64,000 bases of DNA from Bradyrhizobium yuanmingense (GCF_900094575.1 NZ_FMAE01000002.1:806001-870000); one strand, 5' to 3'. Shown: positions 36,211 through 46,382, numbered from the stretch's first letter. Program-made: numbers and translations. The notes: generated by a model not told the origin, from the sequence alone.

Positions 36211-36519
36211 TTACTCGTCCTCGTCTTTGATGTTGCGCTGGCCGTGCTTGCCTGGTTCGCCGTCGATCTCGTCCTGCACTGAAAGCTCACCTCTGTGCAC
36301 GTAGAACGTCGCCGCCAAATAGGCGACCTGGCCGGCAATCAGGCAGCCGACGATGATTGGAACGCCCGTCCAGAATCCAAAGCCCGAGGTCTGAAGCACC
36401 GTCGCGGCAAGGATCGCAGTCGCCGGCGAGACCAGCAATAGAGTCCAGACCCGGAAGAACAGACCCGTCGCCAAGCCGGTGATTGCGCTCGCGAGCAGGA
36501 GGAGGATTACAGTCGTCAC
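36211..36519 (-). CDS. Small membrane protein with three hydrophobic helices, unknown function
   Basis: A 102-residue protein. Three membrane segments are visible: VILLLLASAITGLATGLFF, WTLLLVSPATAILAATVL and GVPIIVGCLIAGQVAYLAAT. A hydrophilic tail rich in Glu, Asp and Lys follows (SVQDEIDGEPGKHGQRNIKD). I recall similar short Bradyrhizobium proteins without an assigned role, but cannot name a family. The start ATG at 36519 follows an AGGAGG-like region poorly; the start is therefore approximate. Confidence 0.6.
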   Translation of the reverse strand: MTTVILLLLASAITGLATGLFFRVWTLLLVSPATAILAATVLQTSGFGFWTGVPIIVGCLIAGQVAYLAATFYVHRGELSVQDEIDGEPGKHGQRNIKDEDE

Positions 36520-36746
36520 AATAGCTTTCCGGTCCGACGGTTAGCGTCCTGTCCCTCGCTGAAGTTGAGGCACAGGAGGATTGCTCTCACAAGGATGGCG
36601 ACGTCCGCGGAGCGCAAAAGGCGGAGTTATTGTTAACCCGGACAATGCTCGTAAAATCCCCGTCAGCGCATCGCGAATCATCGGATTAGCGAATGACGCA
36701 AGCAAAGAGCCGAATCATCGGTCCGGCTCTTCGTCGACCCCGCCCG

Positions 36747-36991
36747 TTACGCTTCGCGAACGGCGGACCAGAGCTGATCGGCGATCATCTGGACAATCAC
36801 TTGGCCTTCCGTCACGATCTGATTGCCGTCGAGGCCCAGCGCAGGGACTTGGCCCGAAGGAGGCCCCAACTTCAGATAATCCTCACCATTTCGGGCTTCT
36901 TGGCGCCGCTACCGACCTCGACCAGGCCACAGAGCGGGCTGGCCTCCAGGAGCACGAGGCGGGGACGGCGGGCACACACCGGGGAAACCAT
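36747..36991 (-). pseudogene. Glutathione S-transferase remnant (N-terminal domain, frameshifted and truncated)
   Basis: Reading the minus strand from ATG 36991 gives MVSPVCARR, then LVLLEASPLCGLVEV and GAKKPEM, which resembles the first strand and helix of beta-class GSTs. Near 36881-36895 the reading frame must shift by one to continue into EDYLKLGPPSGQVPALGLDG and NQIVTEGQVIVQMIADQ, the hallmark GST stretch (G-Q-V-P-A-L, T-E-G, I-V-Q-x-I-A-D). A TAA at 36749 ends it a few residues later, so the glutathione-site domain is broken and the C-terminal helical domain is missing. It is divergent from the MarR gene with a palindrome between them. Confidence 0.65.
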
Positions 36992-37047
36992 CCGGTTTCG
37001 AGGAATTTCCTTCCCCTGACGCTTGGCTCGGCCGAAAGAACGACTAC

Positions 37048-37087
37048 ATGCACCTGCTTGAAATAGTCAAGATTGATGCAGGTGCAT
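37048..37087. promoter_or_regulatory. Nested palindrome, candidate MarR operator
   Basis: Outer arms ATGCACCTGC (37048-37057) and GCAGGTGCAT (37078-37087) are perfect inverse repeats. Inside them, CTTGA-AATAG-TCAAG (37057-37071) forms a second dyad of the size MarR dimers bind. It lies 40 bases before the MarR start and 56 before the GST remnant start, where it could control both. Confidence 0.6.
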
Positions 37088-37127
37088 CGAATGGAGTAAG
37101 AGACGGGCGACGAGCTTGAGCGGGACC

Positions 37128-37622
37128 ATGAAACGCAAACCATCGACCGAGGCAACCGCCGCCTGGATCCGCCTGATGCGGGTGCAGAGCCGCGTGCTCG
37201 ATTGCGTCGAGCAGGACTTGAAGAAGGCCGGCTTCCCACCGCTGGCCTGGTATGACGCCCTGCTCGAACTGTCGCGGGCGCCCTCGGGCGAGCTGCGGCC
37301 GGTCGAGCTCGAGCGGCAGATGCTGATCCCGCAATATTCGACCTCACGCCTGATCGACCGCCTGGTCGACGAGGGCCTCGCCTCGCGGCGCGAATGCAAG
37401 ATCGACAAGCGCGGCCAGTTCGTCGAGATCACCGAAGCCGGCCGCGAGCTGCAGAAGCGAATGTGGGGCGCCTATTCGGCCGCGATCGAAAAATATGTCG
37501 GCTCGAAACTGTCGGACGCCGACGCCGTCAAGCTCAGCAATCTGCTCGATCGCCTGGGCTGCTCGTGCGGCGAGATGAAACTGCCGCCCGCGGCCGCCAA
37601 CGAAACCATGCCATCGCGATGA
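37128..37622 (+). CDS. MarR-family transcriptional regulator
   Basis: A 164-residue winged-helix regulator. The conserved core is visible: WIRLMRVQSRVLDCVEQDLK, LAWYDALLELSRAPSGELRP, then the recognition region LIPQYSTSRLIDRLVDEGLA and the wing RRECKIDKRGQFVEITEAGR. Near the C-terminus are two Cys (GCSCGEMKLP) that might sense redox state or metal; this is speculation. It opens at ATG 37128. The upstream palindrome and the divergent GST remnant suggest it once controlled detoxification by GST. Confidence 0.9.
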   Translation: MKRKPSTEATAAWIRLMRVQSRVLDCVEQDLKKAGFPPLAWYDALLELSRAPSGELRPVELERQMLIPQYSTSRLIDRLVDEGLASRRECKIDKRGQFVEITEAGRELQKRMWGAYSAAIEKYVGSKLSDADAVKLSNLLDRLGCSCGEMKLPPAAANETMPSR

Positions 37623-37721
37623 TCGCGCGGCAAACCCGCTCGCCCGTGCAACCGGTGGGTTCGCGGGCCGTCCCTGTCACCCGCGCGCGTTCGGTCGAAG
37701 CGCTTTTGATTAGAGTTTGAT

Positions 37722-39092
37722 ATGGCGCGAGACCAGATCGACATGACGCCGCTGCAATCACGCGACGAGCTCGTCGCGTGGTTCGAGGCAGGCTGCAAGG
37801 ACCCGTCCGAGTTCCGCATGGGCACCGAGCACGAGAAAACGCCGTTCACGCTCGACGGCCATCGTCCGGTGCCTTACGAGGGCGCGCGCGGCATCGGCGC
37901 GCTGCTCGAAGGCATGAAGCTCCTGCTCGGCTGGGAGCCGATCATGGAGCAGGGCAACATCATCGGCCTCTACGACGTCACCGGCGGCGGCGCCATCTCG
38001 CTCGAGCCCGGCGGACAGTTCGAGCTGTCCGGCGCGCCGGTCGAGAACGTGCACCAGACCCAGAGCGAGCTGATGGCGCACTTGGCGCAGGTGCGCGAGA
38101 TCGCAACCCCGCTCGGCATCGGCTTCCTCGGCCTCGGCATGACGCCGTCCTGGTCGCGCGCCGATATCCCGGTGATGCCCAAGGGCCGCTACAAGATCAT
38201 GACCAATTACATGCCGAAGGTCGGTCAATACGGCCTCGACATGATGTACCGGACCTGCACGGTGCAGACCAATCTCGACTTCTCCTCCGAAGCCGACATG
38301 GTCAAGAAGCTGCGCGTCTCGCTCGCACTTCAGCCGGTCGCAACTGCACTGTTCGCTAATTCACCGTTCACCGAGGGCAGGCCGAACGGCTTCCTCTCGT
38401 TCCGGTCCGAGATCTGGCGCGACACCGACAATGCGCGCGCGGGCATGATGCCGTGGGCGTTCGAGGACGGCATGGGGTTCGAGCGCTATGTCGATTATGC
38501 GCTGGACGTGCCCATGTATTTCGTCAAGCGCGGCGAGGAGTACATTGACGTCTCGGGCTCCTCGTTCCGCGCCTTCTTCGACGGCCGCAACAACAACCTT
38601 CCCGGCGAGCGTCCGACCTTGTCGGACTGGGCCAACCACCTCTCGACGATCTTCCCGGAAGTGCGGCTCAAGCGCTATCTCGAGATGCGCGGCTCGGACG
38701 GCGGCCCGTGGGGCCGCTTGCCGGCGCTGCCGGCGTTCTGGGTCGGGCTGCTCTACGACGATGCCTCGCTCGATGCCGCCTGGGAGATCGTCAAGCACTG
38801 GAGCGCGCATGAACGTCAGGCCCTGCGCGACGACGTGCCGCGCATGGGCTTCAAGGCGCGGATCAAGGACCGCTATCTGTTCGAGATCGCCAAGGAATGC
38901 CTCGTTCTTGCCCATGCCGGCCTTCGCCGGCGCGGCCGGATCGACCAGCTCGGGCGCGACGAAACACGGCATCTCGAACCGCTCGATCGCATCATCGATT
39001 CCGGCCGGACGCCAGCCGAGGAGATGCTGGATAAATTCAACGGACCCTGGAAGGGTTCGGTGGAACCGGCCTACGCGGAATACGCGTTCTAG
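37722..39092 (+). CDS. gshA: Glutamate-cysteine ligase (plant/alphaproteobacterial type)
   Basis: A 456-residue enzyme making gamma-glutamylcysteine, the first step of glutathione synthesis. It belongs to the group shared by plants and alphaproteobacteria: the N-terminal FRMGTEHEKTPFTL, then GGGAISLEPGGQFELSGAP, MGITG-like LGLGMTPSW, and the later VDVSGSSFRAFFDGR-type segment. The start ATG 37722 has no strong ribosome site; an ATG at 37743 (MTPLQSRDELVAW) is the alternative. It stands alone, 99 bases after the MarR gene. Confidence 0.95.
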   Translation: MARDQIDMTPLQSRDELVAWFEAGCKDPSEFRMGTEHEKTPFTLDGHRPVPYEGARGIGALLEGMKLLLGWEPIMEQGNIIGLYDVTGGGAISLEPGGQFELSGAPVENVHQTQSELMAHLAQVREIATPLGIGFLGLGMTPSWSRADIPVMPKGRYKIMTNYMPKVGQYGLDMMYRTCTVQTNLDFSSEADMVKKLRVSLALQPVATALFANSPFTEGRPNGFLSFRSEIWRDTDNARAGMMPWAFEDGMGFERYVDYALDVPMYFVKRGEEYIDVSGSSFRAFFDGRNNNLPGERPTLSDWANHLSTIFPEVRLKRYLEMRGSDGGPWGRLPALPAFWVGLLYDDASLDAAWEIVKHWSAHERQALRDDVPRMGFKARIKDRYLFEIAKECLVLAHAGLRRRGRIDQLGRDETRHLEPLDRIIDSGRTPAEEMLDKFNGPWKGSVEPAYAEYAF

Positions 39093-39205
39093 ACCTCTGA
39101 AGCCGGGCACCCAGGATTCAGTCGTTCATCGCCCATACAGGTTTGCGGCGATCAAATGACCGGCTGAAAAACCTGAGCGTCGTCAATAACTCGAAAGCTG
39201 TTCCG

Positions 39206-39772
39206 ATGTGGAAGGGCCGCCTGTCCGGGGCCATCATGGCCAGCGCCGCGGCATGTGTCACGCTGCTTTCGCTTGCGTTTGCGAGCGCGCCGGCGCTTGC
39301 CCAGACGGCGTTCGACCGGCCCGGCGGCGACTATTTCAGTACGCCCGTCACCTCCGGCGATCCCGAGGATTGCGCGCTGCTGTGCGAGCGCGATCGCCGT
39401 TGCCGCTCCTGGAGCTTCAACTATCCCGATGTCGAAGGCGGCTCGGCCGTGTGCTGGCTGAAGAACACCGTGCCGGCCCGCGTGCCGGGTAGCTGCTGTA
39501 TCTCCGGGGTGCGCGGCGCCGGCGTGATCGAGCCGCGCGTCGAAGGCGTCGAGACGTCGATCGACCGTCCCGGCGGCGACTTGCGCAATTTCGAGCTCAA
39601 GGACGGCGAAAGCGTCGAGGCCTGCAAGGCCGCCTGCACCGCCGACAACAAATGCCGCGCCTTCACCTATGCCCGCCCCGGCTACACCGGGCGCGAGGCG
39701 CGCTGCTTCCTGAAGAAGGAAATCAAGCCGCCGCGAAGGAAGGCGGGGTTCACGTCGGGCGTGGTGCGGTAG
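39206..39772 (+). CDS. Secreted protein with two PAN/apple-like domains
   Basis: A 188-residue exported protein. The signal peptide (MWKGRLSGAIMASAAACVTL to about residue 33, ending APALAQ) is followed by two tandem copies of a Cys-rich domain of about 70 residues. Each has the pattern FDRPGGDYF / IDRPGGDLRNF, then C-x3-C (CALLCERDRRCRSWSFNY; CKAACTADNKCRAFTY), then a final C-containing strand (VCWLKN; RCFLKKEIK). This is the PAN_4 type, which binds proteins or carbohydrates. ATG 39206 is preferred over the TTG at 39143. Function unknown. Confidence 0.85.
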   Translation: MWKGRLSGAIMASAAACVTLLSLAFASAPALAQTAFDRPGGDYFSTPVTSGDPEDCALLCERDRRCRSWSFNYPDVEGGSAVCWLKNTVPARVPGSCCISGVRGAGVIEPRVEGVETSIDRPGGDLRNFELKDGESVEACKAACTADNKCRAFTYARPGYTGREARCFLKKEIKPPRRKAGFTSGVVR

Positions 39773-39780
39773 CATCCATA

Positions 39781-39876
39781 CTCGTGCCCCGGACGCCATC
39801 AGCGCGTTTACGCGCGTCTTCGACGCGCTATGGCGGCGCTTCTTCAGCGCCGCACTGCGGAGACGGGACACGTGAG
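39781..39876. repeat. Possible imperfect palindromic intergenic element
   Basis: CTCGTGCCCCGGACGC at the left and GAGACGGGACACGTGAG at the right are loosely complementary; inner stems GCGCGTTTACGCGC and GGCGGCGCTTCTTCAGCGCCGC are stronger. It lies between convergent genes, like the other repeats here, but the outer match is weak. Confidence 0.45.
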
Positions 39877-39881
39877 GCACC

Positions 39882-40448
39882 TCACTCCGCCGCGATCACC
39901 GTGATCTCCGGCCACAGCGCTTTCCAGCGCTTAGCCTTCGCTTCGTAGTTCGCCGCGGAAAAATTCGGTCCTGGATTTGGCCGCGCGATCAGTGCCGCAA
40001 TGTCGTCAAACCCGCGCGGTGCGTAGACTTCGTGGCCATCGCTTGCGCGCCTGACGCCGACCTGCGTGTTCTGCGTGAGGAAGCGGTCGATGCCTTCCCT
40101 CGAGCTTCTCAGCGGCGGATACGGCAGGCCGTGCTTGGCCGGGTACCACATGTGCACGCGGGCCTGGTTGCGGACCTCGATCTTGGCGCCGAGATGCGCG
40201 AGGCGCGCATGGAGGGTGCGGATCACCGCGTCCTCGGCCTCCCACAATGTGCCGGCGTCGAAATAGAACACGTCGTAATCGGCGATGCCGTGGTCGATCG
40301 GGCGCCCCGTGAGCACGTTCCATACCGTCTGCACCAAGCATCCCGACACCAGCCACGCATCCGGCAGCGCGAGCCGGTGCAGTTCGTCGAGGATCGCGGC
40401 GTTGACCGGATTGCGTAAGGCGAGCGCGAGGAATTCGTCCTTGCTCAC
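39882..40448 (-). CDS. Nucleotidyltransferase-family protein (COG3575/DUF925 type)
   Basis: A 188-residue protein. It contains LPDAWLVSGCLVQTVWNVL and GRPIDHGIADYDVFYFD, the motif of a small nucleotidyltransferase family (NTP_transf_6). The Asp pair in DYDVFYFD would be the metal site. Substrate unknown. The start is GTG 40448 (SKDEFLALALRNPVNA follows); the open frame upstream to 40565 is inside lepB and has no homology. It follows lepB by 10 bases and is probably translated from the same mRNA. Confidence 0.8.
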   Translation of the reverse strand: MSKDEFLALALRNPVNAAILDELHRLALPDAWLVSGCLVQTVWNVLTGRPIDHGIADYDVFYFDAGTLWEAEDAVIRTLHARLAHLGAKIEVRNQARVHMWYPAKHGLPYPPLRSSREGIDRFLTQNTQVGVRRASDGHEVYAPRGFDDIAALIARPNPGPNFSAANYEAKAKRWKALWPEITVIAAE

Positions 40449-40458
40449 CTGCGACCGG

Positions 40459-41238
40459 TCAGTGCACGGCGGTGAAGAACCGCGACAGCCTGAATCCGGA
40501 CAGCCAGGTCCACACCGGCTGGCTGCGCATGCCGAGGTCCCAGGAGCCGACCACGGCGTCCGCACGTCCGATCAGATTGTCGATCGGCAGCAGGCCGACG
40601 CCGCCGGAGCGCAGCGGCACGCGGCTATCGGCGGAATTGTCGCGGTTGTCGCCGAGCACGAACAGATGCCCGGCCGGGACCGTCACCTCGGGCGTGTTGT
40701 CGAGCGGACCGCTGTCGCGCATTTTGAAGATCAGATGCGAGACGCCGTTCGGCAGCGTCTCGACATAGCGATAGGCGGGCTCGCTGCCGCCACGGTCGTT
40801 CTCGGCGGCACCGACGCCGTCGGGCTTCAGCTCGGCCGGACGGTCGTTGATGAAGAGCTGGCCCTGCCGCATCTGGATGCGGTCGCCGGGCAGACCCACG
40901 ACGCGCTTGACCCAGGCCTGCGAGCGATCGCCGGGCCAGCGGAACACGACGACGTCGCCGAGCTTCGGCGTCTCCGCGAACACGCGGCCGCTCTCCGGCA
41001 GGCTGATCTGAATCGGCAGCGACGAGGTGCCGTAGCCATAGGGGAATTTCGAGGCGAGCAGCGCATCACCGATCAGGAGCGTCGGCTCCATCGAGCCCGA
41101 TGGCACGTAGAACGGCTCGGCGAGCGCGCCCTTGGCGATGAAGACCGCGGCGACGATGCCGGCGAGCTGAGCGATCTGTCCGCCCCAGCCGCTGCTTTTG
41201 CGCTTGGGGCTGACCGTGACCTTGTCTTCAACGCTCAT
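40459..41238 (-). CDS. lepB: Signal peptidase I
   Basis: A 259-residue inner-membrane serine protease removing Sec signal peptides. After a cytoplasmic tail there is one membrane helix (QLAGIVAAVFIAKGALAEPF). The nucleophile is Ser49 in VPSGSMEPTL and the general base Lys111 in AWVKRVVGLPGDRI; LFVLGDNRDNSADSR is box E. The ATG at 41238 overlaps the tldD stop by 4 bases, so the two are translationally coupled. Alphaproteobacteria often carry lepB by rnc and era; this copy is linked to tldD instead and may be a second signal peptidase. Confidence 0.93.
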   Translation of the reverse strand: MSVEDKVTVSPKRKSSGWGGQIAQLAGIVAAVFIAKGALAEPFYVPSGSMEPTLLIGDALLASKFPYGYGTSSLPIQISLPESGRVFAETPKLGDVVVFRWPGDRSQAWVKRVVGLPGDRIQMRQGQLFINDRPAELKPDGVGAAENDRGGSEPAYRYVETLPNGVSHLIFKMRDSGPLDNTPEVTVPAGHLFVLGDNRDNSADSRVPLRSGGVGLLPIDNLIGRADAVVGSWDLGMRSQPVWTWLSGFRLSRFFTAVH

Positions 41239-42662
41239 GCGCCGGTTCCACCCACGGTGATGCGTTCCATCAGTAGCGACGGCTGGCCGACGCCGACAGG
41301 CACGCCCTGGCCGTTCTTGCCGCAGGTGCCGATGCCGGTGTCGAGCGCGAGGTCGTTGCCGATCATGCGGATGCGATGCAGGTCGGTCGGTCCGTTGCCG
41401 ATCAGCATGGCGCCTTTCAGGGGCGCCCCGATCTTGCCGTTCTCGATTTTGTAGGCCTCGGTGCACTGGAACACGTATTTGCCCGAGGTGATGTCGACCT
41501 GTCCGCCGCCGAAATTCGCGGCGAACACGCCGTTCTTCACCGAGGCGATGATCTCGGCCGGATCGCGGTCGCCGGCGAGCATGTAGGTGTTGGTCATGCG
41601 CGGCATCGGCACATGGGCATAACCCTGGCGACGGCCGTTGCCGGTCGGCTTCATGTTCATCAGCCGTGCGTTCTGGCGGTCCTGCATGTAGCCGACCAGG
41701 ATGCCGTCCTCGATCAGCACGGTGCGATTGGTCGGCGTGCCCTCGTCGTCGATCGACAGCGAGCCGCGGCGCGAGGCGATGGTGCCGTCGTCGACCACGG
41801 TGACGCCCTTGGCCGCGACCTGCTGGCCCATCAGGCCCGCAAAAGCAGATGTCTTCTTGCGATTGAAGTCGCCCTCGAGGCCGTGGCCGACCGCTTCATG
41901 CAGCATCACGCCGGGCCAGCCGGCGCCGAGCACGACGTCCATCTCGCCGGCGGGCGCCGGAATCGACTCCAGATTGACCAGCGCCTCGCGCAGCGCGCCG
42001 TCGGCGGCCTCGCGCCAATTCCTGCTCTCGATGAACTCGGCATAGCCGGCGCGGCCGCCATAGCCCTTGCTGCCGCTCTCCTGGCGGTCGCCCTGGCCGG
42101 CGACGACGGAGATGTTGACGCGCACCAGCGGACGGATATCGCGATAGCTCTCACCGTCGGGCCGCAGGATCTCGACGACCTGCCAGGTCGCGCCGAGACT
42201 GACGCTGACCTGCCGCACCCGTGGATCCTTGTCGCGCAGGTAAGCGTCGATCTCGGCGAGCAGTTTTACTTTTGTCTCGAAGCCTGGGGCATCCAGGGGA
42301 TTGTCGTCGCCATAGAGGCGGACATTGGTATGCGGCGGCGGCGTCGAGAAGCTGCCGGAGTAGCCGCCGCGCACGGCGGCAACCGCATCGGCAGCGCGGA
42401 TCAGCGCCGGCAGCGAGACGTCGGAGGAATGCGCGTAGCCGACCGCATCGTCCTTGACGGCGCGCAGGCCAAAACCCTGCGAGGTGTCGTAGGTCGCCTG
42501 CTTCAGCCGCCCATTGTCGAACATCAGCGCTTCGGTCTGGCTGTATTCCAGGAACAGCTCGCCGTCGTCGGCGCCGGAAAGCCCACGCGCGACCTCGCTG
42601 CGAACCTGGTCGCGGTCGAGATTGGCACGGTCGAGCAGGGAGGTCGTGGCAGGATTGGTCAT
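41235..42662 (-). CDS. tldD: TldD metalloprotease subunit
   Basis: A 475-residue TldD protein. The zinc motif HEAVGHGLEGDF (H-E-x3-H) lies in the central part, and a further conserved Cys/Gly region (DTGIGTCGKNGQGVPVGVGQP) is near the C-terminus. With TldE/PmbA it forms a heterodimeric protease that processes small peptides and regulates gyrase poisons such as CcdA and microcin B17. No tldE is in this window. ATG 42662 starts MTNPATTSLLDRANL; an ATG at 42674 is possible. Confidence 0.95.
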   Translation of the reverse strand: MTNPATTSLLDRANLDRDQVRSEVARGLSGADDGELFLEYSQTEALMFDNGRLKQATYDTSQGFGLRAVKDDAVGYAHSSDVSLPALIRAADAVAAVRGGYSGSFSTPPPHTNVRLYGDDNPLDAPGFETKVKLLAEIDAYLRDKDPRVRQVSVSLGATWQVVEILRPDGESYRDIRPLVRVNISVVAGQGDRQESGSKGYGGRAGYAEFIESRNWREAADGALREALVNLESIPAPAGEMDVVLGAGWPGVMLHEAVGHGLEGDFNRKKTSAFAGLMGQQVAAKGVTVVDDGTIASRRGSLSIDDEGTPTNRTVLIEDGILVGYMQDRQNARLMNMKPTGNGRRQGYAHVPMPRMTNTYMLAGDRDPAEIIASVKNGVFAANFGGGQVDITSGKYVFQCTEAYKIENGKIGAPLKGAMLIGNGPTDLHRIRMIGNDLALDTGIGTCGKNGQGVPVGVGQPSLLMERITVGGTGA

Positions 42663-42774
42663 GCGTCCGTCCATTAGCCGGGGATGTGGGGCAAGATAAT
42701 GGTTTCGGATCGGTTCCGCGAGAGCGCGAAGCCTCACATTACGGAAACAAAATGATTGTCAAGGTTAGCCGCTG

Positions 42775-43308
42775 CTACGGCAGCTTGTCATAGCCCTCAC
42801 CCAGTCCGTTCAGGCTGAGCGGGAAGCCGATGCCTTCTTCCGGCGTCTCGAAGATGATGAAGGTCGCGGTCTTGGCGCTGCGGAGCTGGCCGAGCAGCTT
42901 GTCTTCCAGCACGACCTCGGCGACGCAGCCATTGGGCAGGCAGCGGACGAAGCCGGCGCGGCCGACGTCCTGGTTGTCGAGCTTGAGCCCGAGGCCGGAG
43001 GGCAAGAGGACCCCGAGCGGAGCGACCACGCGCATCAGCCGGCTCTTCTGGTCGGCGGTCTTGAGCACGATCACGGTCAGGCCGGCATTGGAGCGGTCTT
43101 CGGCCACCACGCTCTGGATCAGGGCGCATTGCTCGGTCTGGGCGCCGGGCGGGGTGTCGCAGCGGATCTGCCAGTCGCCATGGACGGAGCGCACCGCGCC
43201 CTGCGCATGGGCGAGCCCCGGCAGCGCCAGCAGGACCATCGCAGCCACGAGGCCGGCGAGCGCCGGGAGGCCGTTCGCCGGCCTTGCCATCGATCTCGAA
43301 AGCCCCAT
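42775..43308 (-). CDS. Invasion-associated locus B (IalB) family secreted protein
   Basis: A 177-residue exported protein. The signal peptide MGLSRSMARPANGLPALAGL continues to a cleavage near GLAHAQ. The mature part shows the IalB pattern: VHGDWQIRCDTPPGAQTEQC, LIQSVVAEDRSNAGLTVIVL, RVVAPLGVLLPSGLGL and FVRCLPNGCVAEVVLED, with four Cys likely paired. In Bartonella IalB affects erythrocyte invasion; in soil alphaproteobacteria the role is unknown. ATG 43308 has AGAGGGA upstream. The frame opens at 43440 without homology. Confidence 0.9.
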   Translation of the reverse strand: MGLSRSMARPANGLPALAGLVAAMVLLALPGLAHAQGAVRSVHGDWQIRCDTPPGAQTEQCALIQSVVAEDRSNAGLTVIVLKTADQKSRLMRVVAPLGVLLPSGLGLKLDNQDVGRAGFVRCLPNGCVAEVVLEDKLLGQLRSAKTATFIIFETPEEGIGFPLSLNGLGEGYDKLP

Positions 43309-43588
43309 CGGGTCGGTCCCTCTGCTCGCCTGGGTTGCTCGCGCTTGGCGGACTGATCTGGCGGACTGATACGGAATGACGGCGTCTTGAAGGCGATTCC
43401 CAAGCAAATTCCGCGCCGCCCACACCGCCATTGCCCGCACGAATCAGGCTGCCGCGTGGCAGTCTTCCAGTGCCTACCGCGGGCAATTCCGCTGTCAAGC
43501 CGCAGCGTCCCGGGAAACGGTATTTTTGTCTGATCTTGCTGGGAAATATCTTGCCGGTGATGGCTGGCAGGCGGGGCTCAAGACTGCA

Positions 43589-43602
43589 TTGCGATAGATC
43601 AA
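43589..43602. promoter_or_regulatory. FixK/FNR-like box upstream of ctaC
   Basis: TTGCGATAGATCAA matches TTG-M-N6-K-CAA, the rhizobial FixK2 consensus. It is centred about 172 bases before the ctaC ATG, in the 458-base region between the IalB gene and ctaC (43309-43766). I see no other gene there. Binding by FixK or a related CRP/FNR protein is inferred from the match alone. Confidence 0.45.
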
Positions 43603-43766
43603 GAATTATGGTTTGAGAGGCTTGATTTCGCGTTCTAGCGATCTGGCCCCAATTCCTCTTAGAGGTATTCTTGCGTGGCGGTTTGTCGGACTGGCGGATC
43701 GAATAAGCGTTTCCCGCAAGCAGGGGAATGCACGTGGGGTGATCTCGGAAGGGGAGCGCGAACGAC

Positions 43767-44621
43767 ATGAGGATGTCGATGGGTCGGGTGGGCCGGCAAT
43801 TGCTGGGATTGGCCACCATCGCCTTGGTGGCGACTGGAGTCACGCTGGCGACGGGTGGTGCGGCCTTGGCCGAGCTCGGGCAGCCGGCGCCGTGGGAGTG
43901 GACGCTTCAGCAGTCCGGTTCCCCGGTGATGGACAACATCGTCTGGTTCCATAACTTCCTCTTCGTGCTGATCACTCTGATCACGCTGTTCGTCCTGGCG
44001 CTGCTCGTGATCGTGGTCGTCAAGTTCAACGCGAAGGCCAATCCGGTGCCGTCGCGGACCACCCACAACACGCTGATCGAGGTGGCTTGGACGCTCGTCC
44101 CGGTGCTGATCCTGGTCGGCATTTCGGTGCCGTCGTTCCGGCTGCTGTTCCTGGAGCTCGACATTCCGAAAGCGGACCTGACCGTGAAGGCGACCGGCAA
44201 GCAGTGGTACTGGTCCTATGCCTATCCGGATAACGGCAAGTTCGAATTCGATTCGCTGATGGCGCAGGACAAGCAGCCCCGTCTGCTCGGCGTCGACAAC
44301 GAGATGGTGGTGCCGGTCAACAAGGTGATTCGCGTCCAGACCACGGGTGCGGACGTCATCCATGCGTTCGCGCTGCCGGCTTTCGGCGTCAAGATCGACG
44401 CCATTCCCGGCCGTCTGAACGAGACCTGGTTCAAGGCTACCAAGACCGGCATGTACTACGGTCAGTGCTCGGAACTGTGCGGCAAGGATCACGCCTTCAT
44501 GCCGATTGCGATCCGCGTGGTGAGCGACCAGGAGTTCGCCTCCTGGGTCGAGACGGCGAAGAAGAAATTTGCGAGCGGCGGCACCAGCACCTACGCCTCC
44601 GCGGCCGGCCCGACGCAGTAA
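43767..44621 (+). CDS. ctaC: Cytochrome c oxidase subunit II (aa3 type)
   Basis: A 284-residue oxidase subunit receiving electrons from cytochrome c. The signal sequence (to about GGAALAE, residue 36) is followed by two membrane helices (NFLFVLITLITLFVLALLVI and AWTLVPVLILVGISVPSFRL). The C-terminal cupredoxin domain has the aromatic relay KQWYWSYAYP and the binuclear CuA ligands in DVIHAFALPAFGVKID and GQCSELCGKDHAFMPI (both Cys, His and Met present). It heads the aa3 operon. Confidence 0.97.
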   Translation: MRMSMGRVGRQLLGLATIALVATGVTLATGGAALAELGQPAPWEWTLQQSGSPVMDNIVWFHNFLFVLITLITLFVLALLVIVVVKFNAKANPVPSRTTHNTLIEVAWTLVPVLILVGISVPSFRLLFLELDIPKADLTVKATGKQWYWSYAYPDNGKFEFDSLMAQDKQPRLLGVDNEMVVPVNKVIRVQTTGADVIHAFALPAFGVKIDAIPGRLNETWFKATKTGMYYGQCSELCGKDHAFMPIAIRVVSDQEFASWVETAKKKFASGGTSTYASAAGPTQ

Positions 44622-44656
44622 GCGCCGGGGGCGGCCTGAGGGACTGAAAGCGATAA

Positions 44657-46321
<1,665 letters not shown>

Positions 46322-46330
46322 CCAATCCCC

Positions 46331-46355
46331 CGCGGCGCCCGTGACGGGCGCCGCG
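46331..46355 (+). other. Intercistronic hairpin between ctaD and ctaB
   Basis: CGCGGCGCCCGT pairs with ACGGGCGCCGCG around a single G. No T-run follows, so it is not a terminator. It may stabilise the upstream ctaC-ctaD message relative to the assembly genes. Confidence 0.55.
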
Positions 46356-46382
46356 GCGCTGTAACGAAGCGAGTAGATCTAA

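Noticed and set aside
36073..36282. 69-codon plus-strand frame with a membrane-like C-terminus
   Set aside because: Its hydrophobic part is the antisense of the acidic tail of the minus-strand gene at 36211-36519, where Asp/Glu codons read as Val/Leu; so the resemblance is probably an artefact. Not excluded.
46331..46355. Hairpin after ctaD considered as a terminator
   Set aside because: No T-run follows, and ctaB and the assembly genes continue in the same direction.
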